This document shows, piece after piece, positions 25,864 through 35,090 of a DNA stretch of 64,000 nt. How positions within the stretch are numbered: the stretch's first letter is position 1; the number at the start of each line of letters is the position of its first letter. This stretch comes from Microbispora triticiradicis (GTDB taxonomy: Bacteria > Actinomycetota > Actinomycetes > Streptosporangiales > Streptosporangiaceae): contig QFZU02000174.1 in the NCBI GenBank assembly GCA_003260025.2, forward strand, positions 17,285 through 81,284. The letters run 5' to 3'. Made by a program: the position numbers and the translations under genes. The notes beneath the pieces were generated by a model, which was not told the origin of the DNA, made no database searches, and worked only from the letters and a program-made list of their open reading frames with translations.

Positions 25864-25918
25864 AGGTGCCTCCCTTTCCTCGTGCGCGACTCACGGTGCC
25901 AACCAAACCTCTTGTTTT

Positions 25919-25973
25919 CCTATGAACAGGGGCACGCCGGGAGCCTTCATAGGATTCTCAGAACGTTCTCAGA
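25919..25973. promoter_or_regulatory. OmpR-type direct repeat and promoter for the reductase operon
   Basis: TTCTCAGA occurs at 25955-25962 and 25966-25973, an 11-base period typical of OmpR/PhoB tandem sites. On the minus strand a TATGAA -10 (25951-25946) lies just downstream, so the repeats occupy the -35 position of the reductase promoter, as in PhoB-type activation. CCTATGAA (25919-25926) and TTCATAGG (25946-25953) also form an inverted repeat. The nearby response regulator at 26012 is the likely binder. Confidence 0.6.
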
Positions 25974-26011
25974 GGAAGCGCCGGAGCAGTGGGGAGGACC
26001 CTGGCATCATC

Positions 26012-26740
26012 ATGCGTACGACATCGAACGGCCTGCCTGATCTGGTCCGCCCCGACGGGACGCCCGTGCGCGTCCTCGTGGTCGACGACGAGCCCGACCT
26101 CGTCGAGGTCCTGGGCGCTGTCCTGAAATACGAGGGGTGGGACGTGCGCACCGCCGGCGACGGCGCGTCGGCGGTGCGCACCGCCCGGGAGTTCCAGCCG
26201 GACGCGGTGCTGCTGGACGTGATGCTGCCCGACTTCGACGGGCTGGAGGTGCTGCGCCGCCTCCGGACGGAGGCCCCGGACGTCTGCGTGCTGTTCCTCA
26301 CCGCCCGTGACTCCGTCGAGGACCGCATCGCGGGGATCACCGCGGGCGGGGACGACTACGTGACCAAGCCGTTCAGCCTGGAGGAGGTGCTAGCCCGGCT
26401 GCGCGGGCTGCTGCGCCGCGCCGGGATGGCGCGTACGGCCGAGGGTGACCGGCTCACGGTCGGCGACCTCGTGATGGACGAGGACGCCCGCGAGGTGACC
26501 CGGGGTGGAGAGCTCGTCGAGCTCACCCCGACCGAGTTCGAGCTGCTGCGCTTCCTCATGCGCAACCCCCGGCGGGTGCTCAGCAAGGCGCAGATCCTCG
26601 ACCGGGTCTGGTCGTACGACTTCGGCGGGCAGGCGCACGTGGTCGAGCTGTACATCAGCTATCTGCGCAAGAAGATCGACGCGGGGCGCCCCGCACTGAT
26701 CCACACCGTGCGGGGCGTCGGATACGTCCTCAAGCCGTGA
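26012..26740 (+). CDS. OmpR/PhoB-family response regulator
   Basis: A 242-residue two-component regulator. The receiver domain (about 19-132) has the acidic pair VDDEPD, the phosphoacceptor Asp69 in LLDVMLPDFDG, and the switch Lys in VTKPFS. The winged-helix DNA-binding domain (about 145-240) includes LTPTEFELLRFLMRNP and the wing HTVRGVGYVLKP. ATG at 26012 is used; the purine run GGGGAGGA is 13 bases upstream, so the exact start is a little uncertain. It shares GTGA with the kinase gene start, so the pair is coupled. Predicted to bind the TTCTCAGA repeat and control the reductase operon. Confidence 0.93.
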   Translation: MRTTSNGLPDLVRPDGTPVRVLVVDDEPDLVEVLGAVLKYEGWDVRTAGDGASAVRTAREFQPDAVLLDVMLPDFDGLEVLRRLRTEAPDVCVLFLTARDSVEDRIAGITAGGDDYVTKPFSLEEVLARLRGLLRRAGMARTAEGDRLTVGDLVMDEDAREVTRGGELVELTPTEFELLRFLMRNPRRVLSKAQILDRVWSYDFGGQAHVVELYISYLRKKIDAGRPALIHTVRGVGYVLKP

Positions 26741-28260
26741 GAGTACGGGTGGGGCCGCCGCGCACACTGCGGGCCCGGCTGGTCGCCGGGACGCTGGTGC
26801 TGCTCGTGCTGGCCTGCGCGGCGGCGGGCACCGCGTCCTCCCTGCTGCTCGAACGGTTCATGGTGGACCGGGTGGACCAGCAGCTCGGCATGCAGGCCGG
26901 CCGGTACGCGGCCAGCCTGGAGCACGAGGAGCGCGAGGAGCACCCCCACGGGTACGACGGGCGGAACCCGTTCGCCGAGCGCGGGGACACCCGGGGGCAG
27001 GCGCCCGGCACGCTCGGCGTCCGGGTCGTGAACGGCCAGGTGGGCACGCCCGCCGTGGTGAGCCGGGCCGACCCGTCCCTGCCGGCGGCCGACGAGAGGG
27101 CGCTGGCCTCCGTGCCGCCCGACGGCGCCGGGCACACCCTGGACCTGTCGCGGCTCGGGCGGTATCGCCTGATGGCCGTGCGGAGCTCCGGCGGGGACAT
27201 CCTCCTCACCGGCCTGCCGCTGGCGGACGTGCACGACACGGTCCGCCGCCTGCAACTGGCCGAGATCGCGGTGTTCGCCGTCGTCGTGCTCGTGACCGGC
27301 GTCGCCGGGGCCGTGTGGGTGCGGCTCTCGCTGCGCCCGCTGGACCGGGTCGCGGCCACCGCCCGGCGCGTCGCCCGCCTGCCGCTGTCGGACGGCGAGG
27401 TGGCGCTGCCCGACCGGGTGCCCGACGAGGACCCCCGTACGGAGATCGGCCAGGTGGGGCTGGCCTTCAACCGCATGCTCGGCCACGTCGGGCAGGCGCT
27501 GGCCCACCGCCACGCCAGCGAGGAACGCATGCGCACCTTCGCCGCCGACGCCAGCCACGAGTTGCGCACCCCGCTCGCGACCGTCCGCGCCCACGTCCAG
27601 CTCGCCCGGCGCGATCCCGCGGAGGTGCCCGGGAGCGTGCGCCACGCCCTGGAGCGCGCCGACGCGGAGTCGTCCCGCATGGGCAAGCTGGTCGACGACC
27701 TGCTGCTGCTGACCCGGCTCGACGCTGGCCGGCCGCTCGCCCGTGAGGAGGTGGACCTGACCCGGATGGTGATCGACGCCACCGGTGACGCCCGCGTCTA
27801 CGCTCCCGGCCACCACTGGCGGCTGGACCTGCCCGAGGAACCCGTGACGGTCCCCGGCGACCCCGACCGGCTGCACCAGGTGGTCGTCAACCTCCTGGGC
27901 AATGCCCGCGCGCACACCCCGCCCGGCACGACCGTCACCGTGGCGCTGCTTGATCGGGCGGTACGTGAAGGGGCGGTACGTGAAGGGGCGGTACGTGAAG
28001 GGGCGCCGGGCGGGTCCGGCCCCGGTTCCGGACGGGTCGAGCTGACCGTGACCGACGACGGCCCGGGCATCCCGGCGGACCTCCAGGGCGAGGTCTTCGA
28101 ACGGTTCGTCCGCGCGGACAAGGGACGCTCGCGCGCCTCCGGCGGCAGCGGCCTCGGGCTCGCGATCGTCCGGGCGGTCGTGGCCGCCCATGGCGGGACG
28201 GTCGACGTCGAGAGCCGCCCCGGACGCACCGTCTTCCGGGTGAGCCTGCCCTCCGCGTGA
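26737..28260 (+). CDS. Two-component sensor histidine kinase
   Basis: A 507-residue membrane kinase, partner of the preceding regulator. First transmembrane helix at about 9-31 (LVAGTLVLLVLACAAAG), a sensor loop of about 130 residues outside the cell, second helix at about 170-192, HAMP, then the dimerisation helix with DASHELRTPL (His274). ATP-binding boxes: VVNLLGNARAHTP (N), DDGPGIP (G1), GGSGLGLAIV (G2). Between the N and G1 boxes lies an insertion of three exact AVREG repeats, unlike normal family members. It might sense redox or metal status, given the operon across from it; that is inference. Confidence 0.92.
   Translation: MRVRVGPPRTLRARLVAGTLVLLVLACAAAGTASSLLLERFMVDRVDQQLGMQAGRYAASLEHEEREEHPHGYDGRNPFAERGDTRGQAPGTLGVRVVNGQVGTPAVVSRADPSLPAADERALASVPPDGAGHTLDLSRLGRYRLMAVRSSGGDILLTGLPLADVHDTVRRLQLAEIAVFAVVVLVTGVAGAVWVRLSLRPLDRVAATARRVARLPLSDGEVALPDRVPDEDPRTEIGQVGLAFNRMLGHVGQALAHRHASEERMRTFAADASHELRTPLATVRAHVQLARRDPAEVPGSVRHALERADAESSRMGKLVDDLLLLTRLDAGRPLAREEVDLTRMVIDATGDARVYAPGHHWRLDLPEEPVTVPGDPDRLHQVVVNLLGNARAHTPPGTTVTVALLDRAVREGAVREGAVREGAPGGSGPGSGRVELTVTDDGPGIPADLQGEVFERFVRADKGRSRASGGSGLGLAIVRAVVAAHGGTVDVESRPGRTVFRVSLPSA
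27961..28005. repeat. Three exact 15-base repeats inside the kinase ATP-binding domain
   Basis: GTACGTGAAGGGGCG is repeated three times without change at 27961-28005, in frame, encoding VREGA units between the N and G1 boxes of the histidine kinase. Confidence 0.88.
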
Positions 28261-28277
28261 CACCCTGCTGACCTCGA

Positions 28278-28295
28278 ACCCCCATTCGAGGGGGT
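28278..28295. terminator. Small hairpin after the histidine kinase
   Basis: ACCCCC (28278-28283) and GGGGGT (28290-28295) pair across a 6-base loop, 17 bases after the kinase stop. A modest stem; it could end the two-component transcript. Confidence 0.4.
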
Positions 28296-28304
28296 CGTAT
28301 GAAA

Positions 28305-28319
28305 CATATGTTGCATATG
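28305..28319. promoter_or_regulatory. CATATG pair upstream of the 87-residue protein
   Basis: CATATG occurs at 28305-28310 and 28314-28319 with a 3-base spacer, giving an A/T-rich inverted repeat about 75 bases upstream of the start at 28392. Such a patch stands out in this GC-rich sequence and may be an operator. Confidence 0.35.
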
Positions 28320-28391
28320 AGGAATACTTGGATGAATGGGGGGCAGGGGGGTCTTTCTGAGCGGGGGTCCCCGCGATAAGAGAGGTGTGCA

Positions 28392-28655
28392 ATGACCGCG
28401 ACCGCTATCGAGCGCCGCAACCTGGACGGGCTCGCCCATCCGTGGCCTGACGACCGTTACGAGGTCAGGTGCGACAGGGAGAGCCCGTACACCGGTAGCC
28501 GTGACCGCTACCACTACGCGAAGAACGCGGTGGAGTCCGCGAAGGCGCTGGAGAGAGCGGGGCTGGCCCGCCGTGTGGTGGTCGTCAGGCTTGCGGACGA
28601 GACCGTGATCTACGACCGTGTCGGCGACGTGAACCTGCCGCCGGAGGCCTGGTGA
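28392..28655 (+). CDS. Hypothetical protein, 87 residues
   Basis: A small soluble protein I do not recognise. The ATG has a GAGAGG Shine-Dalgarno 6 bases upstream. Composition is mixed and charged, with a central helical stretch (YAKNAVESAKALERAGLA) and a beta-rich end (RVVVVRLADETVIYDRVG). It has no signal peptide, transmembrane helix or Cys pair apart from a single Cys at residue 27. It has its own upstream region with a CATATG inverted repeat and is followed by a very strong terminator, so it is probably a single-gene transcript. Confidence 0.7.
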   Translation: MTATAIERRNLDGLAHPWPDDRYEVRCDRESPYTGSRDRYHYAKNAVESAKALERAGLARRVVVVRLADETVIYDRVGDVNLPPEAW

Positions 28656-28715
28656 CGGGGCCGGCGGACGTGGCTTGGTGAACCGTTTCCGACGTGTCAC
28701 ACGACACAGCGCATG

Positions 28716-28758
28716 ACGACGATCCCCCCGGGAGGAGGCCCCCCGGGGGGATCGTCGT
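28716..28758. terminator. Strong bidirectional terminator
   Basis: A perfect 17-base-pair stem (28716-28732 with 28742-28758) and a 9-base loop lie between the convergent 87-residue gene and the CBM2-like gene. It can end transcription from both sides. Confidence 0.85.
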
Positions 28759-28782
28759 GTGGTTGCCGCCGTCAGGCGCCGG

Positions 28783-29193
28783 TCATGAGGGCGTGCAGGT
28801 GACGGCGGGAGCGCCGCCTCCGCCCCCGCTGGTCAGGAGGCTGAAGACGGTCGAGCCGCCCACCGGGAGGGCGCCGTTGTAGCTCTCGTTGCCGAACGCG
28901 TAGATGCCCGGCAGGCCGATCACCGGGAGCGACACGGCTCCTCCGACCCGGTTGACGACGGTGCCGTCGGTGTAACGCACCGACACGCGCCAGCCCTTCA
29001 TGGCCGACGACCCGCTGTTGCGCACGGTCACCTGCGCGAGCGCGCCGTAGCTCTGCGAGCCACCCCACACGCTGCTGATCACGTAGGTCGCCGTGCAGCC
29101 GAGCGAGTCGGCGGCGGCCGGAGCGGCCGTGGCCGCCGCGGTCCCCACGGACGCCAGGGCCAGCGCCGCCGCGGCGATTGTCGTCCTGATCAT
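28783..29193 (-). CDS. Secreted stand-alone CBM2-like protein
   Basis: A 136-residue secreted protein: a signal peptide (MIRTTIAAAALALASVG, cleavage after AAPAAA) followed by one domain resembling carbohydrate-binding module family 2. The Cys near the start (LGCTATYVISSVWGG) and at the end (VTCTPS) would form the CBM2 disulfide; VTVRNSGSSAMKGWRVSV is the core strand pair. Two of the three usual surface Trp positions are changed when compared with the CBM2 of the neighbouring GH9 enzyme (LW to RV, SWNG to SYNG), so cellulose binding may be weak or different. It has no catalytic domain. It is separated from the GH9 gene by a terminator, so it has its own promoter. Confidence 0.82.
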   Translation of the reverse strand: MIRTTIAAAALALASVGTAAATAAPAAADSLGCTATYVISSVWGGSQSYGALAQVTVRNSGSSAMKGWRVSVRYTDGTVVNRVGGAVSLPVIGLPGIYAFGNESYNGALPVGGSTVFSLLTSGGGGGAPAVTCTPS

Positions 29194-29257
29194 CGTGCTT
29201 TCCTTCCCTCGGTCATGTCCGTATGGATGGTGCCGACTTGCCAGGAGAAAGGTGGAT

Positions 29258-29299
29258 GCCCGCCTTCCCCAGAGAGGGGTCCGACTGGGGAAGGCGGGC
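29258..29299. terminator. Terminator after the GH9 gene
   Basis: Perfect 15-base-pair stem (29258-29272 with 29285-29299) and a 12-base loop, 27 bases after the GH9 stop on the minus strand. Confidence 0.8.
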
Positions 29300-29325
29300 G
29301 ACTGTGGGCGAGCCCGTGGGAGGGG

Positions 29326-31791
<2,466 letters not shown>

Positions 31792-31797
31792 TTACTG

Positions 31798-31832
31798 GGG
31801 GTGCGGTGAAGGGTCAGGCGACACCGCACCCC
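31798..31832. terminator. Hairpin 1 between GH48 and GH9 genes
   Basis: An 11-base-pair perfect stem (31798-31808 with 31822-31832), 16 bases after the GH48 stop. Its loop contains GGGTCAGGCG, also present in the loop region of the neighbouring hairpin. Confidence 0.65.
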
Positions 31833-31848
31833 GGCCTACACGGCGTGC

Positions 31849-34326
31849 TCAGCCATTCGGGAAGAGCAGGCCGTACTGTCCGAGCGCGGTGGCCACGTCG
31901 GTCTGCGCCCAGAAGCGGTGGTAGCGGAAGACCGGCGCGGAGCCGCCGTTCAGGTACGACTGGACCTTCGGCCAGTCCGGGTCGTTCTTGTACCAGGACC
32001 GGATGGAGATGAAGGTCGAGTTGCTGTTGATCGGGTCACCGTTCGGCATCTTGCCGCTCCAGCCGGACGGGACGTAGATCGGGTCGTCGAGGCGGTTGTA
32101 GTCGGTCTTGGTCTCGTTGACCGACACGCCCTTGGCGTCCTGGTTGTTCTTCCAGATGCCGTCCAGGAGAGCCTTGGCCGTGGCCTTGGCCTGGGCGTTG
32201 CCCGACTTGGCCGCGTAGAACATCAGGACCTTGGCGTACGAACCGGCCACGCCGATGTCGTCGGTGTAGTCCCGGATGCTCACGTGCAGGCCGGTGTTGG
32301 CCGGCGGCATCCCGGTGCCGCTGAAGCTGGCGTCCGGCTGACCGGTCCACACCAGCGTCGAGGGGATCTGGTAGGTGCCGTCGGAGTTCACCGTGGTGCC
32401 CGCCAGCGCCCAGGCGACCCACTTGTCGAGGATGGCCTTGGCGTCGGTGTTGCCGCTGGCGTAGTAGAGCTCCGCCACGCGCTCCATGCTCCAGGCCTGG
32501 AAGCCGAACCACTGGTTGGACGGCGGGTCGTGGTAGACCGGCTGCCAGTCGTAGGCCATGCCGAAGAACTTCGGCAGGCTGGACGGCGGGGCGGCGTAGT
32601 GGCCCTCCCAGCTGTTGGTCGCGCCGCCGGCGATGCCGCCCTCGGCCGACTGCAGCCACTTGTAGAACTGCAGCTGCCGGGTGAGGCTGGTCGACCAGTC
32701 GGTGACCGCGGTCGAGCCCTTGGGCTTCAGCGCGTTGACGTTCGACAGCGCCCAGGCCGCCAGCGGGTTCTGGTAACCCGAGTGGTTGTGGCTGGAGCCG
32801 ATGCGCCACGCCCATCCGGCCGACGTGTCGGTCGCGCCGCCCCAGGCGTAGTACCAGGACAGCAGGTAGTTCGACGCGTTCTTGCCGGTGCCCGCCGGGC
32901 AGGAGGTGCTGGTGCAGTTGGGCTGCTTGAAGTACTTGTCGTACATCGAGTAGCGCAGGTAGTCGCCCATCTTCGCCGCGTTCGAGACGGAGGTGGAGAT
33001 CTGCGACTGCTTGCCCTGCTCGGTCGCCCAGGTCAGCGCCCAGTAGGCGGCCTGGACGGCGCGGGCGTCGGCGTCCGGCGCGTTGGTGTACTTCCACTGC
33101 TTCGCGTACGACGCGTCACCGGTGAACAGGTCGAGGAACCCGTTGGGGCCGCCGAACTTGAAGGTGTCGCAGGACGGCTGCGGGATGGTCTCGAAGACCG
33201 ACTCCTCGGGGCCGCGCTGGTAGGTGTTGATGTACGCCGGCTTGGTGGTGCCGTCGCCGCAGCGGCCGAAGCCGTAGGTGTTGTCGACGTCCAGCAGCCA
33301 GTGCATGCCGTAGATGTCGGAGGTGCCGTACGCGCTCTTCAGCTCGTTCGCGATCGGGTCGGTGCCGACGCTGACGCCGCTGTCGAGCTTGGACGGGTAC
33401 CCCGAGATGTCGTTCCACTCACCCGCGTACGTCGCCGGCTTGCTGGGGTCGTACTTGTCGTTCGTCGGCTGGTCGGCGCGCGCCGGGATGATGTACTTCT
33501 CCATCGACTGCCACGCGGTGTTGAACTTCGACCAGTCGCCGGTGACCTTGCCGTACATCGCCTCCAGCCACAGGTAGTAGCTGTAGGCCTCGGACGTCGT
33601 CTCGTGGCCCTGGTCCGGCGCCTCCACGAGCAGCGTCTCGACCGAGTGGTACGGCACGCCCTGCGGCGAGAAGTACCCGTTGGCCGGGTCGTGGATCTTG
33701 TTGTACATCGTCAGGAAGTTCTTGACGTACTGGTTGTCCGGCCCGGTGCTGGGGCTCGTCGACGGCGACGCGGAGGGGCTCTGCGACGGCGACTGCGAGG
33801 GCGACTGCGACGGGGACTGGGACGGCGACTGCGAGGGCGACTGGGACGGAGACTGGGACGGAGACTGGGACGGGCTCACGACGGCCCCGCAGGTCACCCC
33901 GTTGACGGAGAACGAGGCGGGCTTGTTGTTGCTGCCGGTCCACGTTCCCTGGAACCCGACGTTGGTCATCGCGCCGGATCCGAGGTTGCCGTTCCACGAC
34001 ATGTTCGTGGCCGTGACGGTGGCGCCGCTCTGGCTCCAGTTGGCCGACCAGCCGTTCGACAGCTTCTGCCCGTTCGGGAAGTTGAACTTCAGCGTCCAGC
34101 TGCTGATCGGGTCGCCAAGGTTCTTGATGTCCAGGCTGGCGGTGAAACCGCCGGAGCCCGAACCCCAGGAGTTGAGCGCGTATTGGACATCACAGGCCAC
34201 GGCGGCGGACGCAGGCGTCTGCGTCAGCCCGACGAGGAGGCCACCGGACACGGTGGCGGCCGCCAGCAGGGCGATCCGTCTCCGCGATCGTGGGAGCGCT
34301 CCCGTGCTAAGAGCTCTCGTTCGCAT
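31849..34326 (-). CDS. Secreted reducing-end cellobiohydrolase CBM2-GH48
   Basis: An 825-residue exocellulase. A Tat-like signal peptide (SRRRIALLAAATVSGGLLVG) leads into an N-terminal CBM2 (about 42-145) with its Cys pair. An eight-unit SPSQ linker (33781-33876) precedes the GH48 catalytic domain (about 185-825). EAPDQGHETTSEAYSYY carries the presumed general-acid Glu; WEGHYAAPP and the C-terminal RYHRFWAQTDVATALGQYG are typical GH48 tunnel elements. The family releases cellobiose from reducing ends and is the key exo-enzyme of cellulolytic actinomycetes. ATG at 34326 has GGAG about 10 bases upstream. Controlled by two CelR-type boxes. Confidence 0.95.
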   Translation of the reverse strand: MRTRALSTGALPRSRRRIALLAAATVSGGLLVGLTQTPASAAVACDVQYALNSWGSGSGGFTASLDIKNLGDPISSWTLKFNFPNGQKLSNGWSANWSQSGATVTATNMSWNGNLGSGAMTNVGFQGTWTGSNNKPASFSVNGVTCGAVVSPSQSPSQSPSQSPSQSPSQSPSQSPSQSPSQSPSASPSTSPSTGPDNQYVKNFLTMYNKIHDPANGYFSPQGVPYHSVETLLVEAPDQGHETTSEAYSYYLWLEAMYGKVTGDWSKFNTAWQSMEKYIIPARADQPTNDKYDPSKPATYAGEWNDISGYPSKLDSGVSVGTDPIANELKSAYGTSDIYGMHWLLDVDNTYGFGRCGDGTTKPAYINTYQRGPEESVFETIPQPSCDTFKFGGPNGFLDLFTGDASYAKQWKYTNAPDADARAVQAAYWALTWATEQGKQSQISTSVSNAAKMGDYLRYSMYDKYFKQPNCTSTSCPAGTGKNASNYLLSWYYAWGGATDTSAGWAWRIGSSHNHSGYQNPLAAWALSNVNALKPKGSTAVTDWSTSLTRQLQFYKWLQSAEGGIAGGATNSWEGHYAAPPSSLPKFFGMAYDWQPVYHDPPSNQWFGFQAWSMERVAELYYASGNTDAKAILDKWVAWALAGTTVNSDGTYQIPSTLVWTGQPDASFSGTGMPPANTGLHVSIRDYTDDIGVAGSYAKVLMFYAAKSGNAQAKATAKALLDGIWKNNQDAKGVSVNETKTDYNRLDDPIYVPSGWSGKMPNGDPINSNSTFISIRSWYKNDPDWPKVQSYLNGGSAPVFRYHRFWAQTDVATALGQYGLLFPNG
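33781..33876. repeat. Eight 12-base repeats encoding the SPSQ linker
   Basis: Eight consecutive 12-base units of the form CTGSGACGGSGA encode (SPSQ)8 on the minus strand, the flexible linker between the CBM2 and GH48 domains. Confidence 0.8.
34291..34304. promoter_or_regulatory. Second CelR-type box, inside the GH48 signal-peptide codons
   Basis: TGGGAGCGCTCCCG matches the 14-base CelR inverted repeat TGGGAGCGCTCCCA at 13 of 14 positions. It lies 22-35 bases inside the GH48 coding sequence and could act as a roadblock site cooperating with the upstream box. Confidence 0.6.
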
Positions 34327-34434
34327 TTGCGGGGGGTCTCCAAAAAGAATAGGGGTGGGAAGCATCGGCTGAAGAAGTGCCAGGTAGCGGATTCGACAGC
34401 CGATGCGGGCAGGGGTGGATCTGAACCGATACGA

Positions 34435-34448
34435 TGGGAGCGCTCCCA
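34435..34448. promoter_or_regulatory. CelR operator
   Basis: TGGGAGCGCTCCCA is a perfect match to the published Thermobifida CelR operator, bound by a LacI-family repressor released by cellobiose. It begins 8 bases downstream of the predicted -10, covering the transcription start, where it would block initiation of the cellulase transcript. The repressor gene is not in this window. Confidence 0.88.
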
Positions 34449-34455
34449 CATCAGG

Positions 34456-34483
34456 ATTGTGGATTGGGCCCCCGGTATGTCAA
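34456..34483 (-). promoter_or_regulatory. Promoter of the cellulase genes
   Basis: On the minus strand TTGACA (34483-34478), a 16-base spacer, then CACAAT (34461-34456). Transcription would start at about 34449, directly at the CelR box, giving a leader of about 120 bases. Confidence 0.6.
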
Positions 34484-34636
34484 TGACGCGTTGCCGGAGC
34501 CTCACCCCGTGGCCGTACGGTGCCGTGAGCCGAGGCCCCTTGCTGGCCTTTTGCCCGCCTGTGACAAAAAACGTGTGCGTACCGAACTGAAACTTTCATC
34601 TGTTCCGGTCTCTCTGTTCACCCCGGGGACGGTGGT

Positions 34637-34660
34637 GGTTAGGGCTCTTGGCTGCGGGTA
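34637..34660 (+). promoter_or_regulatory. Possible sigma-B-type promoter of the membrane operon
   Basis: GGTT (34637-34640), 15 bases, GGGTA (34656-34660) fits the Streptomyces sigma-B pattern GNNT-N14-16-GGGTA(C/T) except that the next base is G. It lies 31 bases before the start at 34692, which suggests stress control of the operon. Confidence 0.4.
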
Positions 34661-34691
34661 GGCGCTTCCCAACCTGGAAGGGAGGCAGGCC

Positions 34692-35090
34692 ATGACCATC
34701 CAGAAGGAGTCGCCGTCCACGGGCGATCTCGTCCGCCGGCTGTCCGAGGACGTCTCCCGGCTGATCCGCGACGAACTGCGACTGGCGCGGCTGGAGATGA
34801 CTCGCAAGGGCAAGCGCGCCGGCATGGGCGCCGGCCTGCTCGGCGCCGCCGGCGTCGTCGCGTTGCTCGGCGGGGGTGCCCTCGTGGCCACGGCGATCCT
34901 GGCGCTCGCGTTGATCCTGCCGGCCTGGGCCGCCGCGTTGATCGTGGGCGCCGCGCTGCTGGCGATCGCCGGGCTGCTCGCCCTGGTGGGCAAGGAGCAG
35001 ATGTCCCGGGCGGCGCCGCCCACTCCCGACGAGGCGATGCGCAGCCTCAAGGCAGACATCGACGTCATGAAGGAGAGTGCGCGCAGATGA
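34692..35090 (+). CDS. YqjE-type putative Actinobacterial holin family protein (Phage_holin_3_6)
   Basis: A 132-residue membrane protein. The N-terminal helix (LVRRLSEDVSRLIRDELRLARLEM) is the signature of this family, followed by two transmembrane helices (about 48-73 and 77-100) and a cytosolic tail. In spite of the family name it is a chromosomal membrane protein, usually found with DUF3618 and YihY-like genes, as here; its function is unknown. The RBS GGGAGG is 7 bases upstream. It shares ATGA with the next gene. Confidence 0.88.
   Translation: MTIQKESPSTGDLVRRLSEDVSRLIRDELRLARLEMTRKGKRAGMGAGLLGAAGVVALLGGGALVATAILALALILPAWAAALIVGAALLAIAGLLALVGKEQMSRAAPPTPDEAMRSLKADIDVMKESARR

Larger units (their letters stand above)
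34327..34691. other. 365-base divergent intergenic region between GH48 and membrane operon
   Basis: Left part: GH48 leader, promoter and CelR box (34435-34483). Right part: a sigma-B-like promoter candidate (34637-34660) and the RBS GGGAGG for the gene at 34692. The middle (about 34484-34630) has no gene I can support; it is moderately A/T-richer around TGACAAAAAACG (34561-34572). Confidence 0.6.

Noticed and set aside
28278..28319. Riboswitch or structured leader before the 87-residue protein
   Set aside because: Only a short hairpin and a CATATG repeat are present; no conserved riboswitch core could be recognised.
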